Part shown: positions 18,049 through 28,530 of the stretch, piece by piece | How positions within the stretch are numbered: the stretch's first letter is position 1 | How the letters are laid out: each line of letters begins with the position of its first letter | Source of the DNA: Phycisphaerales bacterium | GTDB taxonomy: Bacteria > Planctomycetota > Phycisphaerae > Phycisphaerales > UBA1924 | Assembly (NCBI GenBank): GCA_026982335.1 | Contig: JALSHH010000021.1 | Coordinates: forward strand, 1 to 64,000 | Direction of reading: 5' to 3' | Length of the DNA stretch: 64,000 nt | Position numbers and translations under genes: made by a program | Notes under the pieces: generated by a model | The model's database searches: none | Seen by the model: only the letters and a program-made list of their open reading frames with translations | Told to the model about the DNA's origin: nothing

Positions 18049-20592
18049 CTACTGCTTGGGCTTGCCGTTGCTTTTGCCTTTGCTTTTGCTTTTGCCGCCC
18101 CCCTTTTTCTTCTGTCCCGGACCGGCTTTGCTCTTGGCATCGCGTCGATAATCCGTCTTGCCTTTATCGCGTGATTTTGATTTTCGGCTGCGTCGCTGAG
18201 CGCCGGGTGTTTTTTTGAACCCAGCGCCTTCGGTTTCGCCAAGTCCACCAAACGACTCGCCGCCGAGGGTAAGGTTGGCTGCCGGTCCTTTGCGTTTGCC
18301 CGCTGCGCGTCGGTCGCCGTCGGCGACCGTCAAATCCATTCGTCGCGTTTGCAGATCGACATTGGCGACCATGACCGTTAACCGATCGCCGATCGAGTAG
18401 CTTCTTCCCGAGTGGATATCGACCATTGCTCCGGTCCGATCGTCGATTTTCCAGGTTGGTGGGCGTTTGGTGCGGGTGGTGTCGCCGATGAGGTCCTTCT
18501 TGGCGATCATCCCGTCGGCGAGATACTTCTCGATTTGGACATAGATGCCCTTGGGTGAGATGCCGGTGACGCAGGCTTCGAAGGCTTCACCGATGTGCTC
18601 GACCATGAGTTGGAGCACGAGGAACGCCCGCAGCTCGCGCTCAGCGTTGGCGGCGTTGACCTCGGTGTTCGAACAATGTGTTCCGATCTCGGCGAGCTCG
18701 TCTCGGCTTGGGCAATAGGGATCATCGCGTAGCTCACGGCCGAGGGCTTTCTTTTCGCCATCGGTTTGGGGGCGGTTTTGACCATTGTTTGTACGCTTGA
18801 GGTAGGCATACATTGCACGATGAAGCGTCAAGTCCGGATAGCGCCGGATCGGGGAGGTGAAGTGGGCGTAGGCGTGCGAAGCCAAGGCATAGTGCCCGAT
18901 GAGCGCGGGGGAATACACCGCTTTGGTCATGGTGCGCAAGACCGCAGTATGTACCGCTCGCGAGGCGGGTGTGCCTGCCGTCGTATCGAGCAGTGTTTGG
19001 AGTTCTTCACGGGTGGGCGATTTGGGGATTGTGAATCCTGCGACCTTGGCCGTCTTGCGCAGATCATCTACATCGCCCGGGGTAGGTTCGGGATGCGTTC
19101 TTCGCAAGATTGGCACATCGAGCTGTTCGAAAAGCACTGCCATTGACTCGTTGGCCTCAACCATGAACATTTCGATGAGTGTATGGGTGAAGGCGTCGTC
19201 TTCTTTCTGAGCGTCGATCACTTTGCCATCGTCGTCGAAGATCAGATCAACCTCAGGCAGATCGAGATGGATCATCCCGGCCTTGTGCCGGCGTGCCTGG
19301 ATTAATCGCGAGAGTGTCTCCATATCCTTGACCGCTTCAATCAATTCCTCGGTATGGGGCGTATCGGTTTTGGCATGGACTTTGGCTTCTTCGAGATCAC
19401 CATCGATGAGGGCTTGGGCTTCGAGATAGGTCATCCGTTTGCGTGATTTGATGAGCGACTGGCACACGCCTCGCCCGACCACATTACCCATGCGGTCGTA
19501 GCGGATAATCGCCGTCTTGGCATAGCGCAGTACGCCCTCTTGCAACGAGCAAATCCCGTTCGAGAGCACCTCGGGGAGCATCGGGATCACCAATCGAGGG
19601 AGATAGATCGAGTTGCCCCGTTCCTTGGCTTCGATATCCAAAGGCGATCCGGGCTCGATGTAATGGGCGACATCGGCGATGTGGATCCCCAGCTCCCACC
19701 CGCCGTTGTCGAGCCTTTTGAGTGAGATTGCATCGTCATAGTCCTTGGCATCTGGGGGGTCGATGGTGGTGATGAACTCATCGGTGAGATCGCGACGCAT
19801 ATCGAGCGCATCGATCCCGTTGGCTTCGTATTGCGCCATTTCCTCATCAAATCGGCGCGTCGCCTCGCGTGCCTGTTGGACACAGTTTTCAGGGAAGTCA
19901 TTGCTTGGGAGTGAATATGCCGCGATGACCGCCTGTGTTTCGACATCGGGTTCGCCGGCTTCGCCGAGGACTTTGGTGACCACTCCTCGGGCCAAGCGTC
20001 CGTTCTCTGGATATTCGATGATCTCGATAACGACCTTGTCGCCGTTTTTGACATTCTTCGATTCGGCGTCGCGGATCACGATTGGTTCGGTGAGTTCGCG
20101 TCCATCGGGATAGACGATCCATTGGCCGTCGCGTTTTTCAATTTCACCGGTGAAGTTGGCGCGTTTGCGGGCGATGATCTCGAGCACCTCGCCAGCGTAC
20201 TGGCGCTCCATCGTGCCCAAGCGATGTTCGCGGCGCTGATCGCGCTCGAAGTAGACCCTGACTGTATCGCCGGTCAAGGCTCCGCCGGTGTACTGAGGGG
20301 GGATGAAAATATCACTTCCATGCTTGGCCTGCGCAGGGATGACAAATCCGACCCCCGAAGCGGTGCCTCGGAACTGTCCGATCAGCTCACCTTCGTTGGG
20401 ATGGAACGGGAGCTGAATCTTCCCGGTTTCCGAAAGATCAATGAGCCCTTCCTCAGCGAACTCACGGATCGCCATGGCGAAGTCCTTGACATCTTCGATG
20501 TTGAGCTCTTTGGCGACGAGCGGGATCGGTTTGGGAGTGTAGGTATCGTGCGAAATGTGGGAGATCAAGCGATCTCGATATCGGCCGAGCAT
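18049..20592 (-). CDS. rnr: Ribonuclease R (RNB family)
   Basis: TIDPPDAKDYDDAISLKRL catalytic Asp cluster, S1 domain, Lys-rich C-terminal tail; longer start at 20688 possible. Confidence 0.93.
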   Translation of the reverse strand: MLGRYRDRLISHISHDTYTPKPIPLVAKELNIEDVKDFAMAIREFAEEGLIDLSETGKIQLPFHPNEGELIGQFRGTASGVGFVIPAQAKHGSDIFIPPQYTGGALTGDTVRVYFERDQRREHRLGTMERQYAGEVLEIIARKRANFTGEIEKRDGQWIVYPDGRELTEPIVIRDAESKNVKNGDKVVIEIIEYPENGRLARGVVTKVLGEAGEPDVETQAVIAAYSLPSNDFPENCVQQAREATRRFDEEMAQYEANGIDALDMRRDLTDEFITTIDPPDAKDYDDAISLKRLDNGGWELGIHIADVAHYIEPGSPLDIEAKERGNSIYLPRLVIPMLPEVLSNGICSLQEGVLRYAKTAIIRYDRMGNVVGRGVCQSLIKSRKRMTYLEAQALIDGDLEEAKVHAKTDTPHTEELIEAVKDMETLSRLIQARRHKAGMIHLDLPEVDLIFDDDGKVIDAQKEDDAFTHTLIEMFMVEANESMAVLFEQLDVPILRRTHPEPTPGDVDDLRKTAKVAGFTIPKSPTREELQTLLDTTAGTPASRAVHTAVLRTMTKAVYSPALIGHYALASHAYAHFTSPIRRYPDLTLHRAMYAYLKRTNNGQNRPQTDGEKKALGRELRDDPYCPSRDELAEIGTHCSNTEVNAANAERELRAFLVLQLMVEHIGEAFEACVTGISPKGIYVQIEKYLADGMIAKKDLIGDTTRTKRPPTWKIDDRTGAMVDIHSGRSYSIGDRLTVMVANVDLQTRRMDLTVADGDRRAAGKRKGPAANLTLGGESFGGLGETEGAGFKKTPGAQRRSRKSKSRDKGKTDYRRDAKSKAGPGQKKKGGGKSKSKGKSNGKPKQ

Positions 20593-20778
20593 AGGAATCC
20601 TGTTCTTTTGTGTGTATTCGTTGGGATGATGGTAGCGTCTGATCTCTTCGGTGGCCCGGCTTGCCGAGCCGGGTTCTTTGTTACTCATTCTTTATTGCTC
20701 ATTGTGCCCAAGGAAGGAGAGACCCGGCTCGGTGTGCCAAGCCACCGGCAGACATCCCGCCTGTCTACCATTCTCTCT

Positions 20779-21570
20779 ATGCCTATCTCGGCCAAAGAGC
20801 TCTCATTTCGATATTCCAAAGGCCCACTGGTCCTCGAGGGCATCTCCTGCACGATCGCCCAAGGCTCGATCACGGCCATCGTTGGACCCAACGGCTCGGG
20901 CAAATCCACCCTGATTCGACTCCTCGCCGGGCTCCGAACCCCCAAATCGGGCACGATGATCCTCGATGATCGCCCCTTGCCATCCATTTCTCCCAAAGAC
21001 CGGGCCAAGTTGATCGCCTTCATTGAACAACGCCCCAACCTCGCTTTCGATTTTGCAGTTCGCCGAGTCGTTGAGTTCGGTATCCATGCCCAAGGTTCAG
21101 ATGCACGCCGGGTTGATGCAGCTTTGGAGCGCTTTGAACTTACCGAAATCGCATCCAAACCCTACGGGCACCTGAGTGTGGGTCAGCAACAACGCGTCTC
21201 AATCGCCCGAGCATGGGTTCAAGTTGCCCACAACCCCTTGGGATACCTGCTGGCTGACGAACCCTGTTCGGCGATGGATCCTCGGCATACCCAATCGACC
21301 ATGGCCGCCTTGCAGTTGCTTGCCGAGTCCGGGATCGGGGTGGGGGTGGTGATTCACGATCTGACCAGCGCGGCAAGATGGGCCGACCGTGCGATCGTGC
21401 TCGATCAATTTGGACAAATCGCTGAACAGGGGGCTGCCGATATGGTGTTGATCGATAAAGTGCTCTCCAAGGTCTTTGAGGTTCAAATCCGCAGGCATCA
21501 GCTCGATTCCGGACATGCGGTGCTGATTCCCGATGATGATTCTGCTCAATCCGATGCCTCATTGACCTGA
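20779..21570 (+). CDS. ABC transporter ATP-binding protein (FecE/BtuD-like)
   Basis: IVGPNGSGKSTLIRLLAGL Walker A, LSVGQQQRVSIARAW signature, LLADEPCSAMD Walker B. Confidence 0.88.
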   Translation: MPISAKELSFRYSKGPLVLEGISCTIAQGSITAIVGPNGSGKSTLIRLLAGLRTPKSGTMILDDRPLPSISPKDRAKLIAFIEQRPNLAFDFAVRRVVEFGIHAQGSDARRVDAALERFELTEIASKPYGHLSVGQQQRVSIARAWVQVAHNPLGYLLADEPCSAMDPRHTQSTMAALQLLAESGIGVGVVIHDLTSAARWADRAIVLDQFGQIAEQGAADMVLIDKVLSKVFEVQIRRHQLDSGHAVLIPDDDSAQSDASLT

Positions 21571-21590
21571 TTGCTTGATATACTCTGTCA

Positions 21591-22442
21591 ATGTTCATGC
21601 GGGTCGTCAATTTCTTGCTTACTAATCCGATCCTGCTCATCATTATTCTTGGTGGGATTTTCAATGTCACCGTGCGCATTGCGCAGAAAATGAAAGAACA
21701 ACGCGCCCGGCGTGATGCCCTCCATGAGATGGCCCGTCGGAAACAAGAGGCTTTGCGGACTGGGCGAAGTGTGGCAGAGCCTGAGTCTTCAGCGATATCA
21801 CCCGCACCTGTACATGATGCCCAAGCCCAACGCCGAGAGCGGATCGAAGCACTCCGACAAGAACGGATGGAACAACTCCGGGCTTTGCGTGAAAAACGCG
21901 CCAGATCATCTTCGGGATCTGGACAGCCAACCGCCTCGCCTGCGCGCGTTTCGCAGAATCATCCCAATATGCCTCCAATTCCGGTGCAGGAGCATCCGCA
22001 GCAGCCTCAGTCACCAAGACCACCAACGCCCCATCAACAGCCCCAATCTCGCCCCCAATCTCGCCCCCAACCTCGTCCTCAGCAATCCACTCAACCACCT
22101 CGGCACCGGCAGGTTGTGGCCACTTCTCAACAAGCCCAAAGTACCCGTCGAAGAGCGGATCAGGTTCAATCGCAAGAGAGCCGCTCTCAGACCATGCGTC
22201 AATCGAAGCTCCAATCCAAGCCTCAGGAGCGCTCAGCGGGCAACATCGAAACCGTTCGTGGGGCTTCCAGATCTGCTCGTCCCCATCTTTCTAAACCTGA
22301 GCAAACCAGAACGGTTGGCTCGGCCCGCTCGATGCTTCGTTCACGAACTTCGCTCAAGCAGGCAATGGTTTTGCGCGAAATCCTCGATACTCCGATTGCC
22401 CTGCGGGATCAGGACATTGCCTCAGGGTCGCTCTTTTCCTAA
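21591..22442 (+). CDS. Hypothetical protein: N-terminal TM segment plus P/Q/R/S-rich disordered region
   Basis: FLLTNPILLIIILGGIFNV then coiled R/E-rich and PQSRPQSRPQPRPQQ low-complexity region. Confidence 0.6.
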   Translation: MFMRVVNFLLTNPILLIIILGGIFNVTVRIAQKMKEQRARRDALHEMARRKQEALRTGRSVAEPESSAISPAPVHDAQAQRRERIEALRQERMEQLRALREKRARSSSGSGQPTASPARVSQNHPNMPPIPVQEHPQQPQSPRPPTPHQQPQSRPQSRPQPRPQQSTQPPRHRQVVATSQQAQSTRRRADQVQSQESRSQTMRQSKLQSKPQERSAGNIETVRGASRSARPHLSKPEQTRTVGSARSMLRSRTSLKQAMVLREILDTPIALRDQDIASGSLFS

Positions 22443-22570
22443 AAGGCAAAGACACCGGTGGTGAAGAGCATTTTGCATCGTTGTGTTGTTCTTTTCACAT
22501 CTTCTTTGGTTGACAAGCGGGTTAACAAGCGGGAGGTTTGCCGAGGACGCATCACTGGCTTCGGGTTGGG

Positions 22571-23917
22571 TTACTTCCCGACGCAGAAGGTTGCAAAGAC
22601 TCGTCCGAGCACATCGTCGGGTGAGATATCGCCGATCAACTCGCCCAAAGCATCAAGGGCTGTTCGCAGCCCTAGGGCGACAAGTTCGGGTTCTTCGATG
22701 ATTCCTTTTTGAGGATCGAGTCGATCACGGGCCGACTCAATTCCGTTATTGGCATCCATGAGTGCTCGCCGATGGCGAGGGACAAAAACGCCAACTCCCG
22801 AACCCGTGCGATGCGTTGTTGCATCGGCGATCGCTCGGCGGAGTGAGCCTAAAGCGGTGCCGTCGAGGGCACAGACTGCAAGTCCATCGACCCGATCTCG
22901 TGGCACGGGTAAGTCCGATTTGGTGCGTATACGAATGATCGGCTTTCCCGGGGGGAATGAACTATATGATTCCACGAATTGTCCCTCAGGATCGCACCAC
23001 AAGATTGTTGCAGCCTCCTTGATGATCTCCCTGGCCCGGTGCTGGGCGCTGGCATCAATCGCGTCGAGTGCTCGCTCATCGAGCCCAGCCAAGTCGGTCA
23101 GGTCCACAGCTCCTGCGCCGGGGACATGCTTCGAAAGGTCCAAAGATTCGGTAATGGCATCGCGGGTGGTGCCTGCTCGCTCAGAAACAGCTGCGCGGTG
23201 CACGCCGAGGAGTGCATTGAACAGCGAACTCTTGCCTGCGTTGGGTTTGCCAACAAGCACAACTTTCGGGCAATGCGTATGGACTTGATCGCCACGCACG
23301 CTGCCAATCTGATCGAGTATCTCGGTTTGGAGTGTGCCGAGCCGAGCGTCAAGCTCGATCGGTGCGATGGGGATGACATCCTCCTGATCGGAAAAATCGA
23401 CCCCGGCTTCGACCAAGGCGAGCAGTGTGGCGATTTCTTTAGCCCATGTGTCGCATTGGTGCCCATAGGACCCATTGAGTAATGCGTCGGCAGCTTTTAG
23501 AGTTTCGCGATGTTCTGCTGCGATCCGTAAGGCGATCCCTTCAGCTTGCCCGAGCGTAATTCGATGATTCAGGTAAGCCCGGGCGCTAAACTCACCGGGT
23601 TGGGCAAGGGTGATGGGTTGAGTTGAGAGCACTCGGTCGAGTACCCGGTGAGTGAGGGATGGATTGCCGGAGATGATGAGTTCGACGGTGTCTTCACCGG
23701 TGTAACTTGCAGGGTTAGGGTACCACAGAATCTGCATCGGTAAGGATTGGCCATTGCCAAGATCACAGCGGACGGTGTACATTCCCCGAGTCGTCAGTTT
23801 GGTATCGAAGAGTTTGTGCGCACAATCGAGGGTATCGGGGCCGGAGATACGGATGACTGACCGCAATGAGGTACCCGGAGCCGAACATGGCGCTGCGATG
23901 GTTGAACCTGTGGGCAC
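22571..23917 (-). CDS. mnmE: tRNA modification GTPase MnmE (TrmE)
   Basis: GKPNAGKSSLFNALLG G1, AGTTRDAITE, DLAGL, C-terminal ILGRVFATFCVGK (FC[IV]GK). Confidence 0.95.
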   Translation of the reverse strand: MPTGSTIAAPCSAPGTSLRSVIRISGPDTLDCAHKLFDTKLTTRGMYTVRCDLGNGQSLPMQILWYPNPASYTGEDTVELIISGNPSLTHRVLDRVLSTQPITLAQPGEFSARAYLNHRITLGQAEGIALRIAAEHRETLKAADALLNGSYGHQCDTWAKEIATLLALVEAGVDFSDQEDVIPIAPIELDARLGTLQTEILDQIGSVRGDQVHTHCPKVVLVGKPNAGKSSLFNALLGVHRAAVSERAGTTRDAITESLDLSKHVPGAGAVDLTDLAGLDERALDAIDASAQHRAREIIKEAATILWCDPEGQFVESYSSFPPGKPIIRIRTKSDLPVPRDRVDGLAVCALDGTALGSLRRAIADATTHRTGSGVGVFVPRHRRALMDANNGIESARDRLDPQKGIIEEPELVALGLRTALDALGELIGDISPDDVLGRVFATFCVGK

Positions 23918-23942
23918 AGCACGCCTCCATTATTTATTGAGA

Positions 23943-26102
23943 TTACATTTTTCCGCGTCGACTGCGCTTTGACGCCGGGTTGATTTGTCCTGGTCCCTTT
24001 TCTTTGAGCTGTTTCTGTGCCTCGGCTGCTTCGGTCATTCGCTGGAGGAATCCTGGTCCTTTTTCTTTTTGGGCTGCCCGGATATTTTCAATTTCGAGCA
24101 TTCCATGTTTTTCCATATGGGCACGAATCCATTTGTTCTCAAGGATACCCAACGCCGAGTTGGTGATGAAGTAAAGGGCCAAGCCTGACGGAGCAGCGTA
24201 CATCATCACAGGGAACAAGATGACCATCATCACCTTCATCATTTTTTGTTGTGATTCCTGCTCGGGGGTCAGGGTTGCCTGGGTTGGAGGCGTGAGATAC
24301 TTCTGGTGGAGGTAAAACACTACGCCAAGGAGCAGCGGGAGGATATTGATCGAATCAACCATGCCCCACATGGGGATACTGAAATGCATGACGGAGGGGA
24401 GTGGGATCGCGCCGTCGGGTGCGGAGAGATCATTCATGAACTGCCAGTTGAGGACATTTTGGAACACGCCATAAAATGCAGGTTCGTGGCGAAGCTCGGT
24501 GGCAAAGAAGAGCACGGCATAGAGGGCAATCCACACCGGAGATTGAAGGAACATAGGTAAACATCCAAGCAAGCCTGCTGGTGAAATCCCTTCTTCTTTC
24601 CAGAGTTTGGCCATTTCGGCCTGTTGCTTTTTCGAGTCGTTTTTATACTTCTCTTTGATTAGTTTTTGCTTGGGGGCCATCGCCTGCATCTGGACGCTAA
24701 AGCGTTGGACACGGATCTGCGACCAGCGTGTCACAGGGTGAAGACATCCACGCACAAGGACCACGAGGAGCAGAATCGAGACGGCCCAGTCGCCGACAAT
24801 GGCGTGGAAGGTTCGCAGGACGCCGATGAGGATGTCGGTGAGCCAACTAAAGGTGCATGGGGCACAGATGCCGCCAAGGTTCGAGACGACCATTTCAGGC
24901 ATGTTGAGTGATACGATCTCCGGTTCGGCGCTCATAATTACCCGATTACGCGGCCCGGCATAGACTCCAAGAGTATTGGATGCTGATTGCCCCGGAGTAA
25001 TGAGATACTCCTTTCCGGTCATCAAGAGCACCTGAGTTACATCAATCGGCGCAGCATAGAGGTTGAGTGCGACACGCTCGATCATGGTAAATCCGGTGAG
25101 GAGCTTGTCTTCGGGCGATTGAATCGCCAAAGGATCAAACTTGGGGTGCATGACCACGGCAAAGTATCGATCAGTTAGTGCCAACCACGACAAACGCTGG
25201 GCACCTTCGAGTAATTCATTATTGGGCCAGATGAGCATTCGTGAGGGATAGGCCTTGCCGTATGGCCCTGCGATTTTTTTGCCCAGAAGTTTGTTTCGGC
25301 TTTTGAGTTTTTCATCGACTTGCACCGTCATTGAGGTGCCCTGCTGCTCGGGTGGGAGCAAGAAACCATATCGCACTCGTCGACGATCTCCGCCATAGGA
25401 CGATCCGGCTTTGGGCATGTCGATCGCACCCGTCGAGATCAGGCGTGCCTGGATCGGGTCACTGCTGAGGTTTTCAATCGTCTCATCGAGATAGAACCCG
25501 TGCTGTTCGTTGGGTTTGAGTGTGAATCGGCGTTCGATGCGAGCGATCGGGTTACCCATCGTGTCGTCGATGAAGGCTTCAAATATGCCGGGAGAAATTT
25601 CGTTCCAGATGGAATAGGTCCAACCCGAAAGGTCGATCGTTGTGCCGTTGATTTCGGCGGCGAAGGCGGCGAAGGGGACAGCAAAGTAGGTTGTACCCGG
25701 CTGTTCATATTTGGCCTGGAGGGTTACATGCACCTTGAGGGCCACAGTTTCAAAATCGTCAGGAAGTTTGAGTGATTCGATCCCAGCACCCAATGGTGAG
25801 AAAGTCAGGGCGATTTTTTGATCCAAATTATTGAGATCCCCCAGCGGGGTATATTCACCAGATGAAGGTTTGGCAGGGCGCACGACATAAGGCGAATCGT
25901 CAGCAGGTTCGGAGACCGAATCAACAGGTGAAGCCGATGGGGCGTCTTGCACAAATGACACCGGAGTTGTGCTCATGTCCGTCGAGGTGATGCCGACAAA
26001 GCGCAGCATCATCAGCATAAAGGCCAAGACACAAACAAAGGCGCCAAAGCTCCAGAGAGAGACTCGGGCGTAGCGGAAGAGAGAGAGAGGCGATGCGTTC
26101 AT
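23943..26102 (-). CDS. yidC: Membrane protein insertase YidC
   Basis: Periplasmic beta domain plus DWAVSILLLVVLVRGCLHPVTRWSQIRVQRFSVQMQAMAPKQKLIKEKYKND; adjacent to mnmE. Confidence 0.95.
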   Translation of the reverse strand: MNASPLSLFRYARVSLWSFGAFVCVLAFMLMMLRFVGITSTDMSTTPVSFVQDAPSASPVDSVSEPADDSPYVVRPAKPSSGEYTPLGDLNNLDQKIALTFSPLGAGIESLKLPDDFETVALKVHVTLQAKYEQPGTTYFAVPFAAFAAEINGTTIDLSGWTYSIWNEISPGIFEAFIDDTMGNPIARIERRFTLKPNEQHGFYLDETIENLSSDPIQARLISTGAIDMPKAGSSYGGDRRRVRYGFLLPPEQQGTSMTVQVDEKLKSRNKLLGKKIAGPYGKAYPSRMLIWPNNELLEGAQRLSWLALTDRYFAVVMHPKFDPLAIQSPEDKLLTGFTMIERVALNLYAAPIDVTQVLLMTGKEYLITPGQSASNTLGVYAGPRNRVIMSAEPEIVSLNMPEMVVSNLGGICAPCTFSWLTDILIGVLRTFHAIVGDWAVSILLLVVLVRGCLHPVTRWSQIRVQRFSVQMQAMAPKQKLIKEKYKNDSKKQQAEMAKLWKEEGISPAGLLGCLPMFLQSPVWIALYAVLFFATELRHEPAFYGVFQNVLNWQFMNDLSAPDGAIPLPSVMHFSIPMWGMVDSINILPLLLGVVFYLHQKYLTPPTQATLTPEQESQQKMMKVMMVILFPVMMYAAPSGLALYFITNSALGILENKWIRAHMEKHGMLEIENIRAAQKEKGPGFLQRMTEAAEAQKQLKEKGPGQINPASKRSRRGKM

Positions 26103-26201
26103 GCGGCGAGATTCCAGCGTGTGTATTGAGAACTCAAAATAAACAAAGTCAACGGAGAAAGCAGATCAGATTGCGTATCAAACCAGCCACCGGTCTTCAT
26201 A

Positions 26202-27023
26202 CTATCGACCTTCATAGAGTCGATCGCCGAGATAGTCATTGAGATCGGAAATCCCCTTGATTTTGTCAGCGGTCTCTTTGATGTCATACTCGACCCGGCA
26301 GAACTCGACTTGGCCAGGTGACAAAATCACATAACTCGCTTTGGGGTTCATATCTCTTGGCTGACCAACCGATCCGACATTGATCACCGCCTTTTCGTCG
26401 GCGATAAACTTGAACACCGGTTCGTCGCCGATCTCCGAAGGCGGATAAAAATCGGGTTCATTGGAAAACACTCCAGGCACATGGGTGTGCCCGACCAAGG
26501 CGATCTGATCGACACGGTCAAAGACAGCGTCCATCTTGTCGGGCGCGTCATTGACATCATCGGGGAAAATATATTCATTGATCGGGCGGCGTGGCGAAGC
26601 GTGCACCGCCAGAATCGGAGTCTGATCCCCGCACAAGTCTTCGACTGCACGCACACGCAGCGATCCAAGGAATGCATAACGCTGGGCCCGTTTGGCATCA
26701 TCAGGTTCGGCGTCGAACTGCTCGCGTGTCCAATAGGCTGCGTCTTCTGCGACCTTGTTGAAGTTGGTGGGTTCGTAGAGTACCCCAAAGTCATGGTTGC
26801 CCATCAGCGTCCATTGGCAGTGCGCCTGGACCAGATCGACACATTCGAGGGGCTCGGGGCCATAACCGACAATGTCTCCTAAGCAGACAATTTGTTCGAT
26901 TCCTCGAGATTTGATGTCGGCGAGGACATTTCGCAGGGCGGCAGCGTTGCCGTGGATATCACTGATGACAGCTGTGGGCACGACGGATCTCTCGAAAGGG
27001 TAAGGATTTGCGTTGCTCGCCAT
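26202..27023 (-). CDS. Metallophosphoesterase family protein
   Basis: AVISDIHGNAAALRNVL, CLGDIVGYGPEP, MGNHDFG, LVGHTHVPG. Confidence 0.9.
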   Translation of the reverse strand: MASNANPYPFERSVVPTAVISDIHGNAAALRNVLADIKSRGIEQIVCLGDIVGYGPEPLECVDLVQAHCQWTLMGNHDFGVLYEPTNFNKVAEDAAYWTREQFDAEPDDAKRAQRYAFLGSLRVRAVEDLCGDQTPILAVHASPRRPINEYIFPDDVNDAPDKMDAVFDRVDQIALVGHTHVPGVFSNEPDFYPPSEIGDEPVFKFIADEKAVINVGSVGQPRDMNPKASYVILSPGQVEFCRVEYDIKETADKIKGISDLNDYLGDRLYEGR

Positions 27024-27248
27024 TCATGAGGAGCAATGGGCAGGCGTGAACTGTAGAAGCACCGCCCCCGATGGGCAATACCTTTATCGCAGTTCACCCG
27101 TCCCGATTTCTCTTTCTGATTCGCCGGTGGATATGATGAGATGGGCCAAGATGGCCGATGAACCACATGGATATCCGGGCACTCGATACAGTCTTCAAGT
27201 GCACAAAACCGGTTCTTACGACTGTAGACGCATGTCAGGGAAAGACTT

Positions 27249-27845
27249 ATGGCTTCAGCTTCAGTAAGTTATCAACGGACCCGCGAGATGACCATCGATG
27301 AGCTTTTGCTCGAAAATCGGATTGTTTTCCTCGTCGGTGAGATCAACCACGCCTCGGCTTCGCGCGTCATGATGCAAATGCTCTATCTCGAGAATCAGCG
27401 CCGAAATCAGGAAATTAACTTCTATATCAACTGTCCCGGAGGCGTCGTGGATGACACGCTCGCCCTTTACGACACCATGCGTTTCCTTTCATCGCCGATT
27501 GCGACCTACTGCATCGGACGGGCATACTCAGGTGGATCGATTTTACTTACCGCGGGAACGAAAGGCCGACGGTTCATTCTGCCTCACGCCAAGGTCATGA
27601 TCCATCAGCCCTATGGTGGGATCACTGGGCAGGCAGAGGATATTCGTCTCCAAGCCGAGCAGATCATCAAGACCAAGCAGACCCTCATTGATATCCTTGC
27701 CAAGCACACTGGGCAAGATCCTGAAAAAGTTCGAGAAGACTCTGAGCGAGATATGTATTTCGATGCTCAAGAAGCCAAAGACTATGGGCTTGTTGATGAG
27801 GTTCTTACCGAACCTCCCGAAATTCCCACTGTCTCAACAAGCTAA
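27249..27845 (+). CDS. clpP: ATP-dependent Clp protease proteolytic subunit (paralog 1)
   Basis: NCPGGVVDDTLALYDTMRF, IGRAYSGGSILLTAG (Ser), MIHQPYGGITGQ (His). Confidence 0.93.
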   Translation: MASASVSYQRTREMTIDELLLENRIVFLVGEINHASASRVMMQMLYLENQRRNQEINFYINCPGGVVDDTLALYDTMRFLSSPIATYCIGRAYSGGSILLTAGTKGRRFILPHAKVMIHQPYGGITGQAEDIRLQAEQIIKTKQTLIDILAKHTGQDPEKVREDSERDMYFDAQEAKDYGLVDEVLTEPPEIPTVSTS

Positions 27846-27899
27846 AGTGACTCGTTGTTTGATTCGACCATGTATTCCCACCCAAAAAGGTGAACCCAT

Positions 27900-28517
27900 A
27901 TGACCAACCCAAGTGCACATCTCGTTCCGATCGTGATTGAACAATCCGGCCGAGGCGAGCGCTCGTACGATATCTTCTCACGCCTGCTCAAAGACCGCAT
28001 TATCTTTGTTACCGGTGGCATCATGGACGAAATGGCCAACCTCATTGTGGCCCAGCTCCTCTTCCTTGCCAACGAAGATGCCAAAGCAGACATCCACCTG
28101 TATGTCAACTCACCCGGTGGTTCGGTTACCGCGGGGTTGGGCATTGTCGATACGATGAAGTTCATCAAACCTGATATTTGCACTTACATCATCGGCCAAG
28201 CCGCCTCGATGGGATCGGTGATTGCCTGTTCGGGCGCCAAAGGTAAGCGCTACTGTCTCAAGAACGCACGCAACCTGATGCACCAGCCTTTGCTCTCGGG
28301 GGTGATGGAAGGACAGGCGACGGATCTCGAGATCGAAGCCAAGGAAATGCTCCGGCTGCGCGATCGGTTATACAGGATCTATGCCGATTCCACCGGGCAG
28401 GATCCGGACAAAATCAAGAACGACTGTGATCGCAACCTTTGGCTCGATGACCAAGAAATGATCGATTACGGGCTCATTGATTCGGTGCTCGAAACCATGC
28501 CCGTCACCGAAGGGTGA
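27900..28517 (+). CDS. clpP: ATP-dependent Clp protease proteolytic subunit (paralog 2)
   Basis: [49 protein letters not shown], ClpP-type Ser/His/Asp. Confidence 0.95.
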   Translation: MTNPSAHLVPIVIEQSGRGERSYDIFSRLLKDRIIFVTGGIMDEMANLIVAQLLFLANEDAKADIHLYVNSPGGSVTAGLGIVDTMKFIKPDICTYIIGQAASMGSVIACSGAKGKRYCLKNARNLMHQPLLSGVMEGQATDLEIEAKEMLRLRDRLYRIYADSTGQDPDKIKNDCDRNLWLDDQEMIDYGLIDSVLETMPVTEG

Positions 28518-28530
28518 GAATGGGGTATGC

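Noticed and set aside
20122-20778. Long N-terminal extension of the ABC ATPase ORF
   Set aside because: It is antisense to RNase R and lacks family similarity; the ABC domain starts cleanly at ATG 20779.
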